A stretch of DNA of 64,000 nucleotides from Hyaloperonospora brassicae (GCA_947650285.1 CANTFL010000549.1:1-64000); one strand, 5' to 3'. Positions 35,747-47,999 are shown, numbered from the stretch's first letter. The notes: generated by a model from the letters alone, not told the origin. A program made the numbers and translations.

Positions 35747-36994
35747 TCTCTCTCTCGACTATCTGACCTTATTACTCAACTATCATCGCGCCACAAATAC
35801 TTGAATGAAGTGATCATGATGATATTGTCGCAGCTGTTCTCGTGGCGGAAGGTTGTGGGTGGACCCGATACATGTGGTCATTTCTGCACTTACTTTTTAG
35901 TGCGTCATTCAACTAAGACACGCGGATGCTCGAACGGTTTGCATGAGGCAATACTAATGGTACATCAGCAGCTTGTCATGTAAGATCCACGAACCCTTCG
36001 TCGTATTACAGCAAAACTAGTTTTTGCCAGCTGTCTTTCCAGAACAAACGCATTGCTATTCTGCGGACTCCCTTCAGTCATGTTGTTGATCATGCATGTG
36101 CACACTTCGCAGCACTTGTCCTACCTCCATCGACACACTTTCTATAGATACGCCATCATCTCGGACACACACTTACCGCCCACAATACAAAGACTGCGTC
36201 CTCATCGCCACCATTCAGTCCCAATGCTTCTCTTCGAAAAGCATTGCCACATGACGTCGACTACTTTGCCCATAATTCGAGTTCAAATGTGCGTAGACAG
36301 CTCTTGAGAGCAGGCTATGCAACACCTTTACACACACTATCGGGTCGCCAGCGACATTCGTTGACACAGCAGTTCGCTCTTGACACGAGCCGTATACCTG
36401 ATGCAGAGAGCAACCTCGACGCTGTCAAGCACGTCATCGCACTGTGTTTACTTCACATTTTCGATGCACACCACTACACAGACCGTTTTTGCAGCGTACA
36501 TTGCAGCTATTTCCATTCGCTGCTTCTGCAGCTCATGCGAACAAGTCAGACCGCTCATTCACATGGCAAAAGCAGCCACCAAGAAGCTCTTGGAAGGGAT
36601 CGCGCGGCACGAGGTGGACCTTGTGCCACTTGGAGCCTCTCGCACCACGTCCGAAGCAGCTACGAAGTGGGTGTTTCAGCTTTGAGGCAGCTACCGCTTT
36701 CGCACTCATCGACTTGTTTTGTGCTTCTGGAATCGCCGAGTGCTGCAAGAGTACGACTGCAGACCCGTTTCTTGGCGAAAAGGACGGTAGGCCGAATTCT
36801 TGATGCCAAAGAGCCGAAGCGGTAGCGGCTGGAGCATCCTGTAGAGCTTTGCTGCCGATGACGCGATCGTCTTCAGGTCTTCATGTACCTCTTTGTGCAT
36901 CTGCATTTCGAGGGTCAAAACATCATACCACCTCTTCCATCCAAACTAGCGCTCTACATGATGTATTGCTGAGCGACCCGCCCTTTTACGCCAA

Positions 36995-38382
36995 CTACTT
37001 GCTCGGTGCTGCCGATTTCTTACCTGCAAACTTACTTCCCTTCTTGCCCGCGTTCAGAAACGCGTCACCCTTTCTACCTTCGAAACCAGCGCGCTGAATA
37101 TCATACACAACGACACGAACGACGTTGTCAAGAATGCACGACCCCTTTCCAGTGCGTCATTCACTCATTACGACACGTACCGGTCCCTTTCGGCCTTTCT
37201 TCTCCACCGGCTTCACCGCCTCCTTCTTCCCGCGACCCAAGGCGTTCGACAGTTTCTTCTTCTGTCGTTCCTTCTTCGACACCTCGAGCTTCGCCACCCG
37301 TTCCTTCCACTCTTTCGAGCTCTTGGCCTTGGACTTCTCCTTCTTCTTCAGCTTAGCTCGCAGCAGTTTTGGATCGTCCAGCACCACTTTCCCTGCCGCC
37401 TGGTGCAGCGCCGTCTCCCAGCCCTTGGCCTTGACCTTCTCCGCTCCGTCTTCCGTCTTTTTCAGCTCCTCGAGCCGCTGGGCGTTGCGCTCCGCCTTCT
37501 TGAGCAAATTCTGAATACCACGCACGCTCTGTCCATGACGCGTCGCGGGCGCTTTCTTGTCTTTTTCAACGCCGTCGTCCAGCAGCAAACTGCCGTACGA
37601 GATAGACGTCGTGTCGACGGCGGAGTCCGTTGTAGGCGCCGCTTGGCCGTCTTCCGGCGACTGTGCAGCCGCTTCGTGCTCGCGCTTGTCCGCACGTGCT
37701 TTGCTCTTATTGGCTGCTGTCTTGCGCTTCTTCAGCGCGCGCTGCTCGGCCACGACTTCGGCTCGAGACGGCCGTTTCTTGCCCGTCGTTTCCTCGGCTT
37801 TGCGCTGCTCCCGCATCGTCTGGATCTTTACAGCGAGACGAGCGCGGAGACCGTCGAGAGCGCCTCCTTTGTGCGCCTCCCCGTGCAGCGGCAGCCGCTT
37901 CACCGGCGCCAGCACGTGCTGCTTCGTTTCCTGCGGCCCGGGTGCGGCGGAGCTCTGCTGACGCGCCTCGTTGCTCGGCGCGGCTGCCGGAGAGAACTTG
38001 GCGCGCTTCAAGACGCTCTTCTTGGTCGACTCGCGCTGTTGCTGCGCCTGTACGTTCTGCCAAAGCGCAGACAGAGAAAGGCAGCACAGAGAGCGATTGT
38101 CAGCCACGAGGCGGCTGTGCACAGACCGCGTGACGGCGTCGTACCCACTGCTGCGGCCGACACCGTCGAGCAACGACTCACCTTGTGGTACTTTCGTGGC
38201 GCCGTCTTTTTCCAATTCGCTTCCGCGTCGGTAGGAAAGTACACATGCGCTGGAATGTGCGCCAGCATATCACAGAAAAAGACGTCGTGCGCCCGTATCG
38301 CGTCGAGTGTCGCATCACTGGGGGCGGCGCTCTGTGCGTCGGCGCGCGCCGTCGTCTGCAACAGACTGCGGCCGAGTAACAT
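36995..38382 (-). CDS. SURF6: SURF6/Rrp14 protein, 3 exons (right copy)
   Basis: Exons (minus strand) are 38,382-38,182, 38,056-37,181 and 37,093-36,995. Splice sites, reading frame and predicted 391 aa protein match the left copy. Promoter elements (CCAAT box, GACC tract) are also duplicated, so both copies look functional. A nucleolar ribosome-assembly gene present as two near-identical inverted copies points to a recent duplication or to an assembly of two haplotypes. Confidence 0.92.
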
Positions 38383-39065
38383 CCTGCGGAACAGTCCCCG
38401 CAATCGGTCGGTCGGTCGGTCGGTCGTCTACGGGTGCGCGTTCTTGTTGAGTGGCACGCAGCATCGGACACCGCTGATTGGCTGAAACCGCGCGTCCATG
38501 CGGAAGGGCTTTTCTATCTCACAATCCTTCCGCACTCGACGCCCCGTTCGCCGTCGTTCCGTATCGCACAGTGCGCAATGTTTCCGCAACGGCGCGCGCA
38601 CGACAGCACTTCAGTTGCTCGTTGAAGGGACCGCGTCACGAGCGCATATGCCGCGCCGCGCCCTTTCGTCGGTGGCTGACAAAGCGAACGAACAACTCGC
38701 TGCGCTGTGCCGCTCGGGCTGTCGGGAGGGTCTCTCCCGCTAGTCGACGACTGCATCAGCGCTTCGTGACGGGTCTCTGCTCTGGGCGCAGGCTGCGCGT
38801 AGGCCGCTCGTCCGGCCACAGGTGTGTGTGTATGTGTGTATGTGTGTGTGGGCAAACAACAGCAAGACGTCTGGCTATACGATGTATACGTGACGTGTGT
38901 ATACGAATCGGCGTGCAGGTATACGTGCTGTAGACATGACCTACTGGACCGTGGCCTTGACGTTCGCAGCAGACAGCCCAACACGTTATATCCGCTGTAA
39001 GACGAGACCAGTCGCGGGGTGTGGCGCTCGACGTGTCGTGTCAACCACAATGAGACACGGCCACG

Positions 39066-40560
39066 GACTGAACTGGTTCCACTGTGCGCGTCGGAGTGCT
39101 CGAGTCGCTCGCGTCTGATTGGCGGCGATCGAGTGCTCGACGCCTCGACCTCAGTCCCTCGCGCTCGACGCTGACGTACTTTGCCAACGGCTCTGTGCTC
39201 GCAAACGACGTATGGCCGGCGCTGAAAGGCAACGCGTCCGTGTTCCTGCACGTCCACGTGACGCCCGCAGGGGGTTCTCTCTGGACCGGAAGGCCGCAGA
39301 GCGCTGCGACGAGTGCCGGACCTTCCACCACGTGTCCGGTCTCGTCCACGACGCTCCAAGTCCCAACGCAACGATTGTGCAACTGCTGCTGACTTCTGTC
39401 CCGCTCCAGAACGTTCTGCAGACGACGCGGCAGACGACAAAGTCACGACTATTGCCGACTGGAGACCAGCGGGCAGTCTGCGTCTTGGCACCGATTTTCA
39501 GCAAAGTCCGGTACAGGAGCTACCGGTGCTCGTGGACCGGAACTTGCGCTTCACACAGCGTCCGATGGATAAGCGTCGGCGTTATGTACCAGCGCTAGAC
39601 GTGGACGATGTGTCGCGGGCGCAGGACAAGTAACTGCTCGCACACGTGTCACTCGATGAGGAGAGTGGAATCGATGTCGTGTTCCGTTGCAACTGCCTCG
39701 GTCTCCCGCTCTCTCTCTTGTCTGCACGTTGGCAAATGCAGCTTACAGTTGCAAATGTATTTGGCTCCCGGGAGAAAATCGGTATGCCATTGGGCGGGGG
39801 CGACGAAGACGCTCTTTGTTCGACTCGCTTTCCGTCATGACGTGAGCTGCTGGTGCGCCAGAGGAGACGATGTCGTCCGCGCGTCTGTTCGCGCATGAAA
39901 GCGGAATTGACGTCGAAATGTGTGGTGCTGTTGTACCATGTTGACAACGAATCGACGGTATTCGTTGCGGGTCCGTAGTTCATGAGCGTTGTGTTGTACT
40001 TTCGATGAAAAGCGACAAAAGTTAACGGGCACAGAGGCAGCAGTTTGGCACGGGTCTTTCTGCCGAATTGAGGGCTGCTGAGGAGATGACTCGAGTGGTG
40101 CACAGCAACACAGTGTTCGGCTGCTGAAGGAGATGCAGCACGCTGACTCGTTGGCTACGTCTCCCGTGCTGCTCGCACTGGCGCCTTTAGCTGCGAGGTA
40201 TGCCGTGTACTTGGTGATGTACGTTCTACGCGCTACGTGGCATCTTGGTTGCTCGAGTCCGTGACCACGACGATGTACACGCTGGGCTTTGTTTTCGTGT
40301 TCGGCAGCTGGTTATTGTTGACTACCGACTCAGGTCTGTGGCTTATTCGAGTGGCGATTGCTCGTCTAGTGGCACATACCACTTTCATTGACGACTAGTC
40401 CGCCTTGTTGGTCAAGACGCCGACACTGCAACGTGCTTACGCGACGACGTTGTCTTCATCGTGCATCTATATCAGCGCTAAATACACACTGGCGATGCCC
40501 AACTGGCTGGGAGAGGCTGCCAGTAGTGCTGCCAGTCCGAAGAAAGACGCAATGAGCTAA
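39066..40560 (+). pseudogene. Decayed CLPTM1-family gene (right copy)
   Basis: Mirror of 9,248-10,740. Landmarks on the plus strand: NASVFLHVHV 39,230-39,260, ARWQMQL 39,724-39,744, VVLLYHVDNES 39,922-39,954, YAVYLVMYV from 40,200, YTLGFVFVF from 40,276, KTPTLQR 40,414-40,434, DDVVFIVHLYQR 40,443-40,479, and a tail ending at stop 40,558. Frame changes between these blocks, and internal stops, show loss of function. The shared lesions mean the gene was already dead before the arms were duplicated. One further 2 bp indel near 39,974 separates the copies. Confidence 0.72.
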
Positions 40561-41694
40561 GTCCCACGACGAAAGAGAGGTGTGAATACAAGTATTGAGG
40601 CTGTCCATTTTCGCATCCTGTCAACGAGGCATGAATTTGCGACTTCGTACAGCCGAAGCAGAGATGAATTTGAAACAGGTCTATTTGTCGTCGTCCACAC
40701 GAAGTCTACGCGTCGCAAGTCGCACACCAACGGACTTTGGTTGCATGACTGCATGCGACTGTTGTATGCGGTGTATGCAATTGCTGACAATCTTCCTGAC
40801 ACCTGTAGCGTTCGACCGATGCATAGATGCGTAGGCGACGCAACTTAACTTGGAACGATTGCCGAGTTGCACGGCGCAGAAAAGTCGGGAGGGTGTTATG
40901 AAAATCAAATGACACGGAGAAGTCGGGAGGATCTTATGGAGTCTGGTCGGTTTCACCTGACGAATTCCGACGCGCAACAGGTCGCACTTTGCGATGTGAC
41001 ATGAAACAACGGCAAGTCGTTCTGATCGTTGTAGTAGTGGTAGACTGAGCGTCAGCTTGGACGTTCTATCCCGTTTGAAACGTATACCGTTCAGCTACGC
41101 TATTAGTATCTACACACGACGTTGCTGTGGAACAACAGCGCAATGAGGCGGCATTTTGACGCGGAGTGTGCAAGCAAGTTACGATGCGAGTGTGTGTAAA
41201 CGAATTGGAGGCTGAACAATAACGGCAGGCGAACAAATGTGGTCGTGGTAACACATTTGCCCATCAGTGCGTTGCGCTTTCAGTAAAACAGAAAGAAGAT
41301 GATTTTTCTCTCACAAACACAACCTCACTGCCATAGCTATCAGCGTGTACTCCGTATCGTCGCCACTGCTGCTCTAGACGCGGGTTTCCTGTGAATATGA
41401 ACTGCTTGAGCAATGGCTGCAATGCACTTTACAGCACACATGACGCCCCACCGTTCCATCGTGTCATATTTGCGGCGACGCTGTCTAGTGTAATGAGATA
41501 GGTCATCTGCGAGCAGGCAGCGAGGCTGAGACGGACATCGAGGGAGTGACAAGTCAGCCTTTTTGGTGCCCTTGTGAGCGTACTGGGGCAATATTCCGAC
41601 CGACACCGTGACTTGTATATCAAATTGCGAAGAGGTTTGTTTCACTTGACTTCAGCATCAATATGACATCTTGTCGATACTTTCCTGGTCTGGT

Positions 41695-42629
41695 CTACTG
41701 CATCACCAGCAGCTCCTCTACGACTTCGTCCGTCCAGCCCTCATTCTTTGCCCGTGCCTTCTGCACTTCAACCGCCACAGCTTCAGCCCCGAATAGCTTC
41801 GAAAACATCTTTGGAGGCGACGTCGCATGACCCAGATCAGTTGCGTCGAGGGTGTTGATGTACTCCTTGAATATGCGTAGCTTTGGACCCGTCAGCTCTT
41901 TTACTGTCATCTTGAGCGCAAGCTCCACGACCTGTTCTGGCTTTTTTGAATAAAGAGCATGCCACCTCATAAATAGCTGTTTCTCCAAATCAGCAGCTCT
42001 TCCTTTACTGTCAAAAAAGATCTTATGATGTACAGCCAGCGCCAGCTTGTCGTCGCCACCAAACCCTGAGATCATCACTGTGAGCAAATCGGAATTGCTT
42101 GACCAATGCTCATTGTAAGCCTTGATGAAGTCTTCCAACACCTCTACCTTTGTATCAAAACAAGATAAGGCGTTACTGCCGTAAAGCTCCAGTGACTTGA
42201 AGACGTGGTCAGGCTTTTTACCTGTTCCAACCCACCATTTCACAAGCTGCAATTTCAGCTTTCCCAAGTCTTCATTCATTGGTTTGTTCAACCTTGCGAT
42301 TGCCAACTTGTTTACCAGTGTCTCCACAACAACTTCTTCTTTTTCACCGTTCTCCATCAACATCTCGATAAGAGAAAAAGAACGCATTGGATGCTCAACA
42401 TCAAGCATTTCGATGTACCTCATTATCGGGTGTATCTTTGGGCCCATCAACTCTTGTACGTTTTCGGTCTTTTTGAGCCGATACACGACTTCTTCTGGCT
42501 TCACACCAAGCCCTTTCCATTTCTCAAGTAGATTCGTTTGTAGCTTGAAGGCTATGTTCTCCTCTGTAGGATCAGCCGCTGCCTTCCAGAACATCAAGTC
42601 CAGTTTGTCTTCACCACCCAAGCCTGAAA
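41695..42629 (-). pseudogene. Truncated LWY effector (right copy, C-terminal third)
   Basis: Encodes residues about 612-920 of the effector at 5,351-8,113, differing at one residue (Leu versus Ile in the GPKLHP block). It lacks the signal peptide, start codon and promoter. Reading upstream, the frame runs into the LTR that begins at 42,630. It retains three LWY modules but cannot be secreted as it stands. Best read as a 5'-truncated pseudogene made at the duplication breakpoint or by later deletion. Confidence 0.92.
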
Positions 42630-43095
42630 TGTAACGGGGTGATCCCGCTACATAAAAGTTGGTACGAATGTATCAATTTTTGAATTTTAATCGATTTATA
42701 TCATATTCAATCAGGATCACTCGAGAAGAGGTGATGTTGACGGAATGTCACCCTCGAAGGTATAATACGTTGGGTGCTCCACTTATGGTTGATGTACACA
42801 GTACATCAATAAGATTAATCTCCAATCGCTGCTAGACGCGCGCAAAAGGTGGTGAGCAAGAAACCCACATAGGAGATAGTAGTTTATCATAGTTATATTT
42901 AGACAAAGATGGATTATTAAAGAAACATAACTATATTAAATACAGTTCTACTTTTTACTTTAGCAAAACTTTCGAGTTCTGCCAACTTCCTCGCGCTTCC
43001 TCACGCCACGTGTACGTGACGTCAGGAGCACGCAGTTTGGTGTTCAGTCAACTTAAGTTATTACCAGTCATCTGGTAAGAGCGTGCGCCGTTACA
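42630..43095 (+). mobile_element. LTR abutting the right arm end
   Basis: 466 bp, starting TGTAACGGGGTGATCCCG and ending GCGCCGTTACA. Same family and opposite strand to the LTR at 4,327-4,791. The 5 bp flanks (TGAAA left, GAGAA right) do not match, so it is not a clean solo LTR: sequence on one side has been lost or replaced. No gag or pol is recognised to its right. Confidence 0.82.
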
Positions 43096-43514
43096 GAGAA
43101 GTAATGTTGGATTACATTATAGCACTGACCTGCGATAATAGATTTTTGGGGTCTATCGTTGGTGATTTCTTGAAGCATAAAGTTACATTACAGAAGGCAT
43201 ATATATGCCTACGCAGATCAGGCTGTTCTGACGAACTCGACACTAGACATAGGAAGAGAAGACAGAAGAAACGACGTCTGCCTTTTGGCTGAGCATACGA
43301 AGTATTTAAGAAACAACTTCAATCGGTTTGTCTTCTAGAATGTAACTGCAGCATGTGGCCGCTCCATCGGCTTGCAAGCTCCGCATGCTACGCATACCAA
43401 GTAATGTTTTTTTTTAATTTTCTGTGATATGTCGCCACTTTCCACCGAGAGTGTCCACTGAGCGTCGGAAAGGGGCAGCCAGCATTACATGAAACTCGCT
43501 TTTGTAATGGAGTC
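43096..43514. other. Short unassigned segment between LTR and palindromic element
   Basis: A 69-codon plus-strand frame (43,083-43,292) ends in a very basic run (RHRKRRQKKRRLPFG), but it starts inside the LTR and has no recognised domain. Nothing else supportable. Confidence 0.35.
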
Positions 43515-44192
43515 GTAATCGCTTTTTTTAGTGGTCGATCCCAAGTTTCCACTGGCGCCCGGACGACCGACCAACGGACAGGGTTTTCCGATTTCGTGCT
43601 GTATGCTTCGCTCACCTCGTTTACCCGTCGGTGGATCGGGTTGCACCATTCCAGGTGGACTCGAGCCGATGCCAAGCTTGACCGTGGTTGAGATCGGTGC
43701 TGTCGCGTGGAAATCCTCACACAATAGCGGGTGTGCTTGTAAGGTGCTCGATATGAGCTACCTTGATCTCTACGAGATCGCCTTGTCCAATGCATATGCT
43801 TGATCCGCGAGCCTTCTGAACACTTGAGCCGTCTCGCAATCTTGCACCCCTTGCCTTTACGTGTTCGCTGCGTCCGATCGAAGTTGGGGGTTGGTTGAGA
43901 GTCCTTGATAACTGGTCAAACAATCCAGGGATACCAATTGAGTTAGATATGCGGCTTTCTTTGAAGTCGGGTGGCCAGTAATCGAACCAGGAAGAGAATT
44001 CAACACGTGAACTTGAAAGCAAATCGAAACCTGTTACACGTTAGCCAATCAAACCCAAAACTAACCCATCCCTAGGCCTATATGTATCATCAAGCTCAAA
44101 GACTCGCGTCTTATATTCAAAAACCTTTAATTGCGGATCGATAAAATGAAAATTGGAATCATTTTAGGCATATATATAATTTTATTTTTTTG

Positions 44193-44263
44193 AAGTATAG
44201 CCAAGTGGTAAAATATCCGTTTTTCTACAAAAAAATTTCAAATTTGAATCCTTATACTTCAAA
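44193..44263 (+). pseudogene. Organelle-type tRNA-like pseudogene
   Basis: TGAAGTA at the 5' end and TACTTCA at the 3' end form a perfect 7 bp acceptor stem 70 bases apart. Between them, TAGCCAAGTGGTAAAA matches the D-arm of organellar tRNA-Gln-type genes, and TTTGAATCC resembles the T-loop/B box. The anticodon and T stems do not pair well and the anticodon is not clear, so it is degenerate. The AT-rich flanks and position in an insertion unique to one repeat arm suggest a nuclear piece of mitochondrial DNA or a tRNA-derived retro-element. Confidence 0.5.
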
Positions 44264-44374
44264 AAAGGGCCTATCTAAAAGGTGAAAAAATCGTCAAACT
44301 TTCAATATTGACCCTCGTACACCAGGCGGTTTTCACCAAATGCGCTCTCTCTCAAAACTTGTCGTGACCCACAC

Positions 44375-44490
44375 CAGAGATAGAGAGATCAAATCGAAAT
44401 CGAGAGATGAGAGCGAGATCGAGAGATCGGATCGGGACCATGATCGAGAGATCGGTTCGAAATCGAGATCGGGGGTTCAGATCGAGGATG
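44375..44490 (+). repeat. Degenerate GATCGAGA-type tandem repeat
   Basis: Repeated variants of GAGATCGAGAGATCGG and GAAATCGAGA over about 115 bp, inside the inner part of the palindromic element. Confidence 0.7.
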
Positions 44491-45112
44491 TGTGAGCCAC
44501 CCATCTTAGACAGTATTCCTCCAATCAGATTTTTTTCGGATATAACCGACGCCTGCGATCTGTGATCTCCCTCTTCCCACCTTAACGGTAAGATTTCGTG
44601 ATCGCTTTACCGCAGTATGTATTAGGTATACTCAGGTATCGAGTCGGTGCCCGACACCGATAGCTTATATTTCTTCATTAATTCATTTCTTGTTCTTGTC
44701 TTTTTTATAGTTATACAGCACCAACGTTACTTCACAATCTGCAGGCTAGTCTTCGCAAAGTGGTAGTATGTCTCGTGCAAACATTATGTATCGCTCGTAT
44801 GCATCGTGTACCATTTGCGTACAAAGTCCACCTTTACTTTCTCGTCAATTAATACAAAAAAAGTACCTCCACGCGATAAGCTGATCAACAATATTCATAA
44901 AGGCATATTACATTCAACCATAATTACTAGAGTTCGTAATAAACTCTGATCAGGGCTAGCTGATAGTAGTTGGTTGCCATTCAGAAAGGCTTTAATAGCG
45001 TAATATTAACTCAATTCATTCGTATTCCATCCATCGTCTAAAATAAAGGCGCCAAATTTTTGAAGCGACATCGTTTTGTGAAAAATCGAGTACAACATTT
45101 TACCGTTCAGTT

Positions 45113-45212
45113 GGGCTTGGGAGCGCACAGATCACCGGCATTAGTTAAGTACGAAAAGGAAATAATTTAAAAAATGTGATCTGGGATGGGTGACTCACGA
45201 CCTTGTACTTAA
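45113..45212 (+). pseudogene. 5S rRNA-like segment
   Basis: AGATCACCGGCATTAGTTAAG resembles the 5S stretch around its A box, and TGATCTGGGATGGGTGACTC matches the 5S C-box region (TACTTGGATGGGTGACC) at about the correct spacing. The 5' and 3' stem sequences do not match, so it is a pseudogene or a 5S-derived SINE head, not a working 5S gene. Confidence 0.45.
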
Positions 45213-46109
45213 ATGTATCATATCGCGAGATCGGCGATGACAAAGGTAGGATATGTGGTACTCTGAGATGGTTGTGTAATCGAAAGACGAATCTCACTGA
45301 TAATCGCGGTATCACTTAAGGTTCACGAGATCAAATAGAGGTATCGATTTTAACCAGAGACCGCGAATTAGATCTCAGGTCTTGCGATCCTAATTAGAGA
45401 TGGCAAGCATGGAGTCACTCGCATACAAGTAGGGTGTGGATCACGACAAATTTTGAGAGAGCGTGCTTGGTAAAAGCCATACAGGTACAGATGGGCAATC
45501 TTCTGGAGAGGAATGCGCGTGTCTTTGAACTTGATGATACATATAGGCCTAGGGATGGGTTAGTTTTGGGTTTGATTGGCTAACGTGTAACAGGTTCCGA
45601 TTTGCTTTCAAGTACACGTGTTGACTTCTTTTCCTGGTTCGATTACTGGTCACCCGACTTCAAAGAAAGCCGCATATCTAACTCAAGTGGTATCCCTGGA
45701 TTGTTTGACCAGTTATCAAGGACTCTCAACCAACCCCCAACTGCGATCGGACGCAGCGAACACGTAAAGGCAAGGGGTGCAAGATTGCGAGACGGCTCAA
45801 GTGTTCAGAAGGCTCGCGGATCAAGCATATGCATTGGACAAGGCGATCTCGTAGAGATCAAGGTAGCTCATATCGAGCACCTTACAAGCACACCCGCTAT
45901 TGTGTGAGGATTTCCACGCGACAGCACCGATCTCAACCACGGTCAAGCTTGGCATCGGCTCGAGTCCACCTGGAATGGTGCAACCCGATCCACCGACGGG
46001 TAAACGAGGTGAGCGAAGCATACAGCACGAAATCGGAAAACCCTGTCCGTTGGTCGGTCGTCCGGGCGCCAGTGGAAACTTGGGATCGACCACTAAAAAA
46101 AGCGATTAC

Positions 46110-47999
46110 CACTTCACCACATTACCATTCCGAATTATTTAGCTGACCGAAATGTCTTTTAAATAACAATCGCAGAGAGTGACACAGAATGATTAAAAAG
46201 ATGATAAATAATAATGAACATGAGGAAAGAGCACAAAAGATTTGACTACAAATAAAAGAAATAGAAGTTTATTCTCTATATAGCACAAAGATGAAGCTGA
46301 CGAGAAAGATATGAACAGTAACCAACGGAGAGATACGTACATAAGATGGGAGCGGTAACTATAGTTGGGACGAAAGCCACATTGGGTCGTATTACGATTA
46401 GGAAAGCAGTGATTTAGAAAAATTTGTGAGTCTAATTTCGCTCATTTGGCCAAGTCTAGCAAGTTAAAATCGACGAGTTAATTTTAATAGTTCAAAACCA
46501 TCGAGACAAAATCGACAGGTTACATTAAATTACTTCATCAAAACGCGACGAGCTTAATTCGACGAGTCAAGGTGCGATTAGATCTCACCAAGAAAATATT
46601 GACGAACAAAATTAAACTCGATGAGTCAAACTTAATATTTTAACCTTAGCGATACATGATTGGCGAGTGTGAGAAGGTAGTCGATCGCTTACACTAAAAA
46701 TGCGTATACGCATCTTAGAGAGAAAGATAGAGTTAAATTTGGAGTCACGCAGGTGGCTCCCATTGTAGAAAATCAAGGTATAAATGTTTAGAAGAAACTT
46801 TTCGTTTAAGGCACGACTACAACTTTCAATATTTTATGGGTGGGCTAAATCATGCCTACTAAATTTTGAGGGCATAGCTTGTAGAGAGTTTTAGGCTGGA
46901 AATGGTAAGAGCATGAGTCGGTTGAGGGGGTAGGCAATCGATATCAGCAACTTTGAAGGTCTTGTCACACGACGAGCCTATGATTCAGTAGACGTCAGCG
47001 TTTACTACTTGTTCCGTGACAAGCCGGTGAGATCTAGTTGAAGGCAATGTACTTCTTCTAGTCGATCCTATACTGTACTCATCACCTATATAACCACGCA
47101 TAGCTTCGTCTTCACTCTACACTGTAATATTACAGAGCGTGAAAGATTCATGAGCCAAAGAACTTAGGCAAGCTTGTGGAGATATTGTTGCGGTCTATAT
47201 TGACGTTAATTCGGCAATTATCTTTTGTGCATCGGCGTAATCAAACTCTTAACATATTGACTGACTACTTGTGTTAAAGTTAAAACCTCATCATTCTAGA
47301 CCTTAATTACGTAAGATGAAATTTGAACAATATTGAAAATATAAGGAATTAGGAGATATAGATAAAGTTAGTGCATACGAGATCATGTACAAGTGCTTAT
47401 AAACGTTATCAAAATTGTCATCTATTCTCTTATATATCTTCTCCGAGTCACGTAACACATCTTTTCGTTTTTTTTCGACACTAATTTGTCACCAAACGAA
47501 AAAAATACAGCTTCGGCAAAGTATATATCACACAGTTACTGCAATTGCTAGTCTTTTCGGACAACATTGGATGATTTGCCTCGAAATACATGTAAATAAG
47601 TAAGAAAATATCAACCTTGACGACCAGCGGACAATGCAGTCAAACTTTAACTGAGCGATCTGTATCTTAGCATTCTTACCCACATCCATGTAGATACATT
47701 CAGCTCTCTTTGTTACAGCATCAATCGTACATTGAATTATAAGCTGCTAAAGCGAGCGGTTGTGGAACGCGTATGACAGCCAAAGGCGGGGAATCTTCAT
47801 GTTGGCTGTTTTAGAGTAATATTTTTTATTCACAACATTCTAATATTCTAAACATGAGATGACATATCTGAGAGGAGTTATACCGCATCTGCATGTCCTT
47901 TGCCTTAGTTCCTATTGAAAAAGTATTTCTACAAACTTTTTTGATCTGACGCGGTAGTCTTCCTTGAAATGATGTAGCGCGTGAAGTGGTGGATGATCT
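46110..47999. other. Unassigned AT-rich repeat-like DNA
   Basis: No gene. A decayed tandem array (46,440-46,640) is listed separately. The rest shows only short frames. Confidence 0.5.
46440..46640. repeat. Decayed tandem array (AAATCGACGAGTTAAATT-like unit)
   Basis: At least five diverged copies of a unit of roughly 25-35 bp containing TCGACGAG/TCGATGAG followed by T-A-rich sequence. Confidence 0.5.

Larger units (their letters stand above)
28490..42629. repeat. Right arm of the 14.1 kb inverted duplication
   Basis: The reverse complement of 7,180-21,317, collinear, with about a dozen differences noticed by eye. Its outer end stops at the first base of an LTR (42,630), so the effector copy here lacks residues 1-612. 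Its inner end begins at CGGTATCTCT (28,496). Confidence 0.97.
43515..46109. mobile_element. Palindromic element with about 0.6 kb inverted repeats
   Basis: 43,515-44,109 is the reverse complement of 45,515-46,109 (paired coordinates sum to 89,624), about 96% identical. Further inward, 44,328-44,384 pairs with about 45,418-45,475. The left side therefore has an extra insertion of about 200 bp (44,110-44,310, which carries the tRNA-like segment). Frames of up to 135 codons inside the repeats (for example 45,602-45,907 and 43,717-44,022) are conserved between the two sides but resemble no family I know. No transposase is visible. A non-autonomous DNA element with long terminal inverted repeats (MULE-like or foldback) is the best guess. 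I could not fix the exact termini or a target-site duplication. Confidence 0.7.

Noticed and set aside
42630..43095. This LTR as the duplicated mirror of the LTR at 4,327-4,791
   Set aside because: Orientation would fit, but these LTRs differ at roughly a fifth to a quarter of positions while the arms differ by about 0.1%, so they are independent insertions.
44193..44263. Functional nuclear tRNA
   Set aside because: The acceptor stem is perfect, but the anticodon and T stems do not pair and no clear anticodon loop exists.
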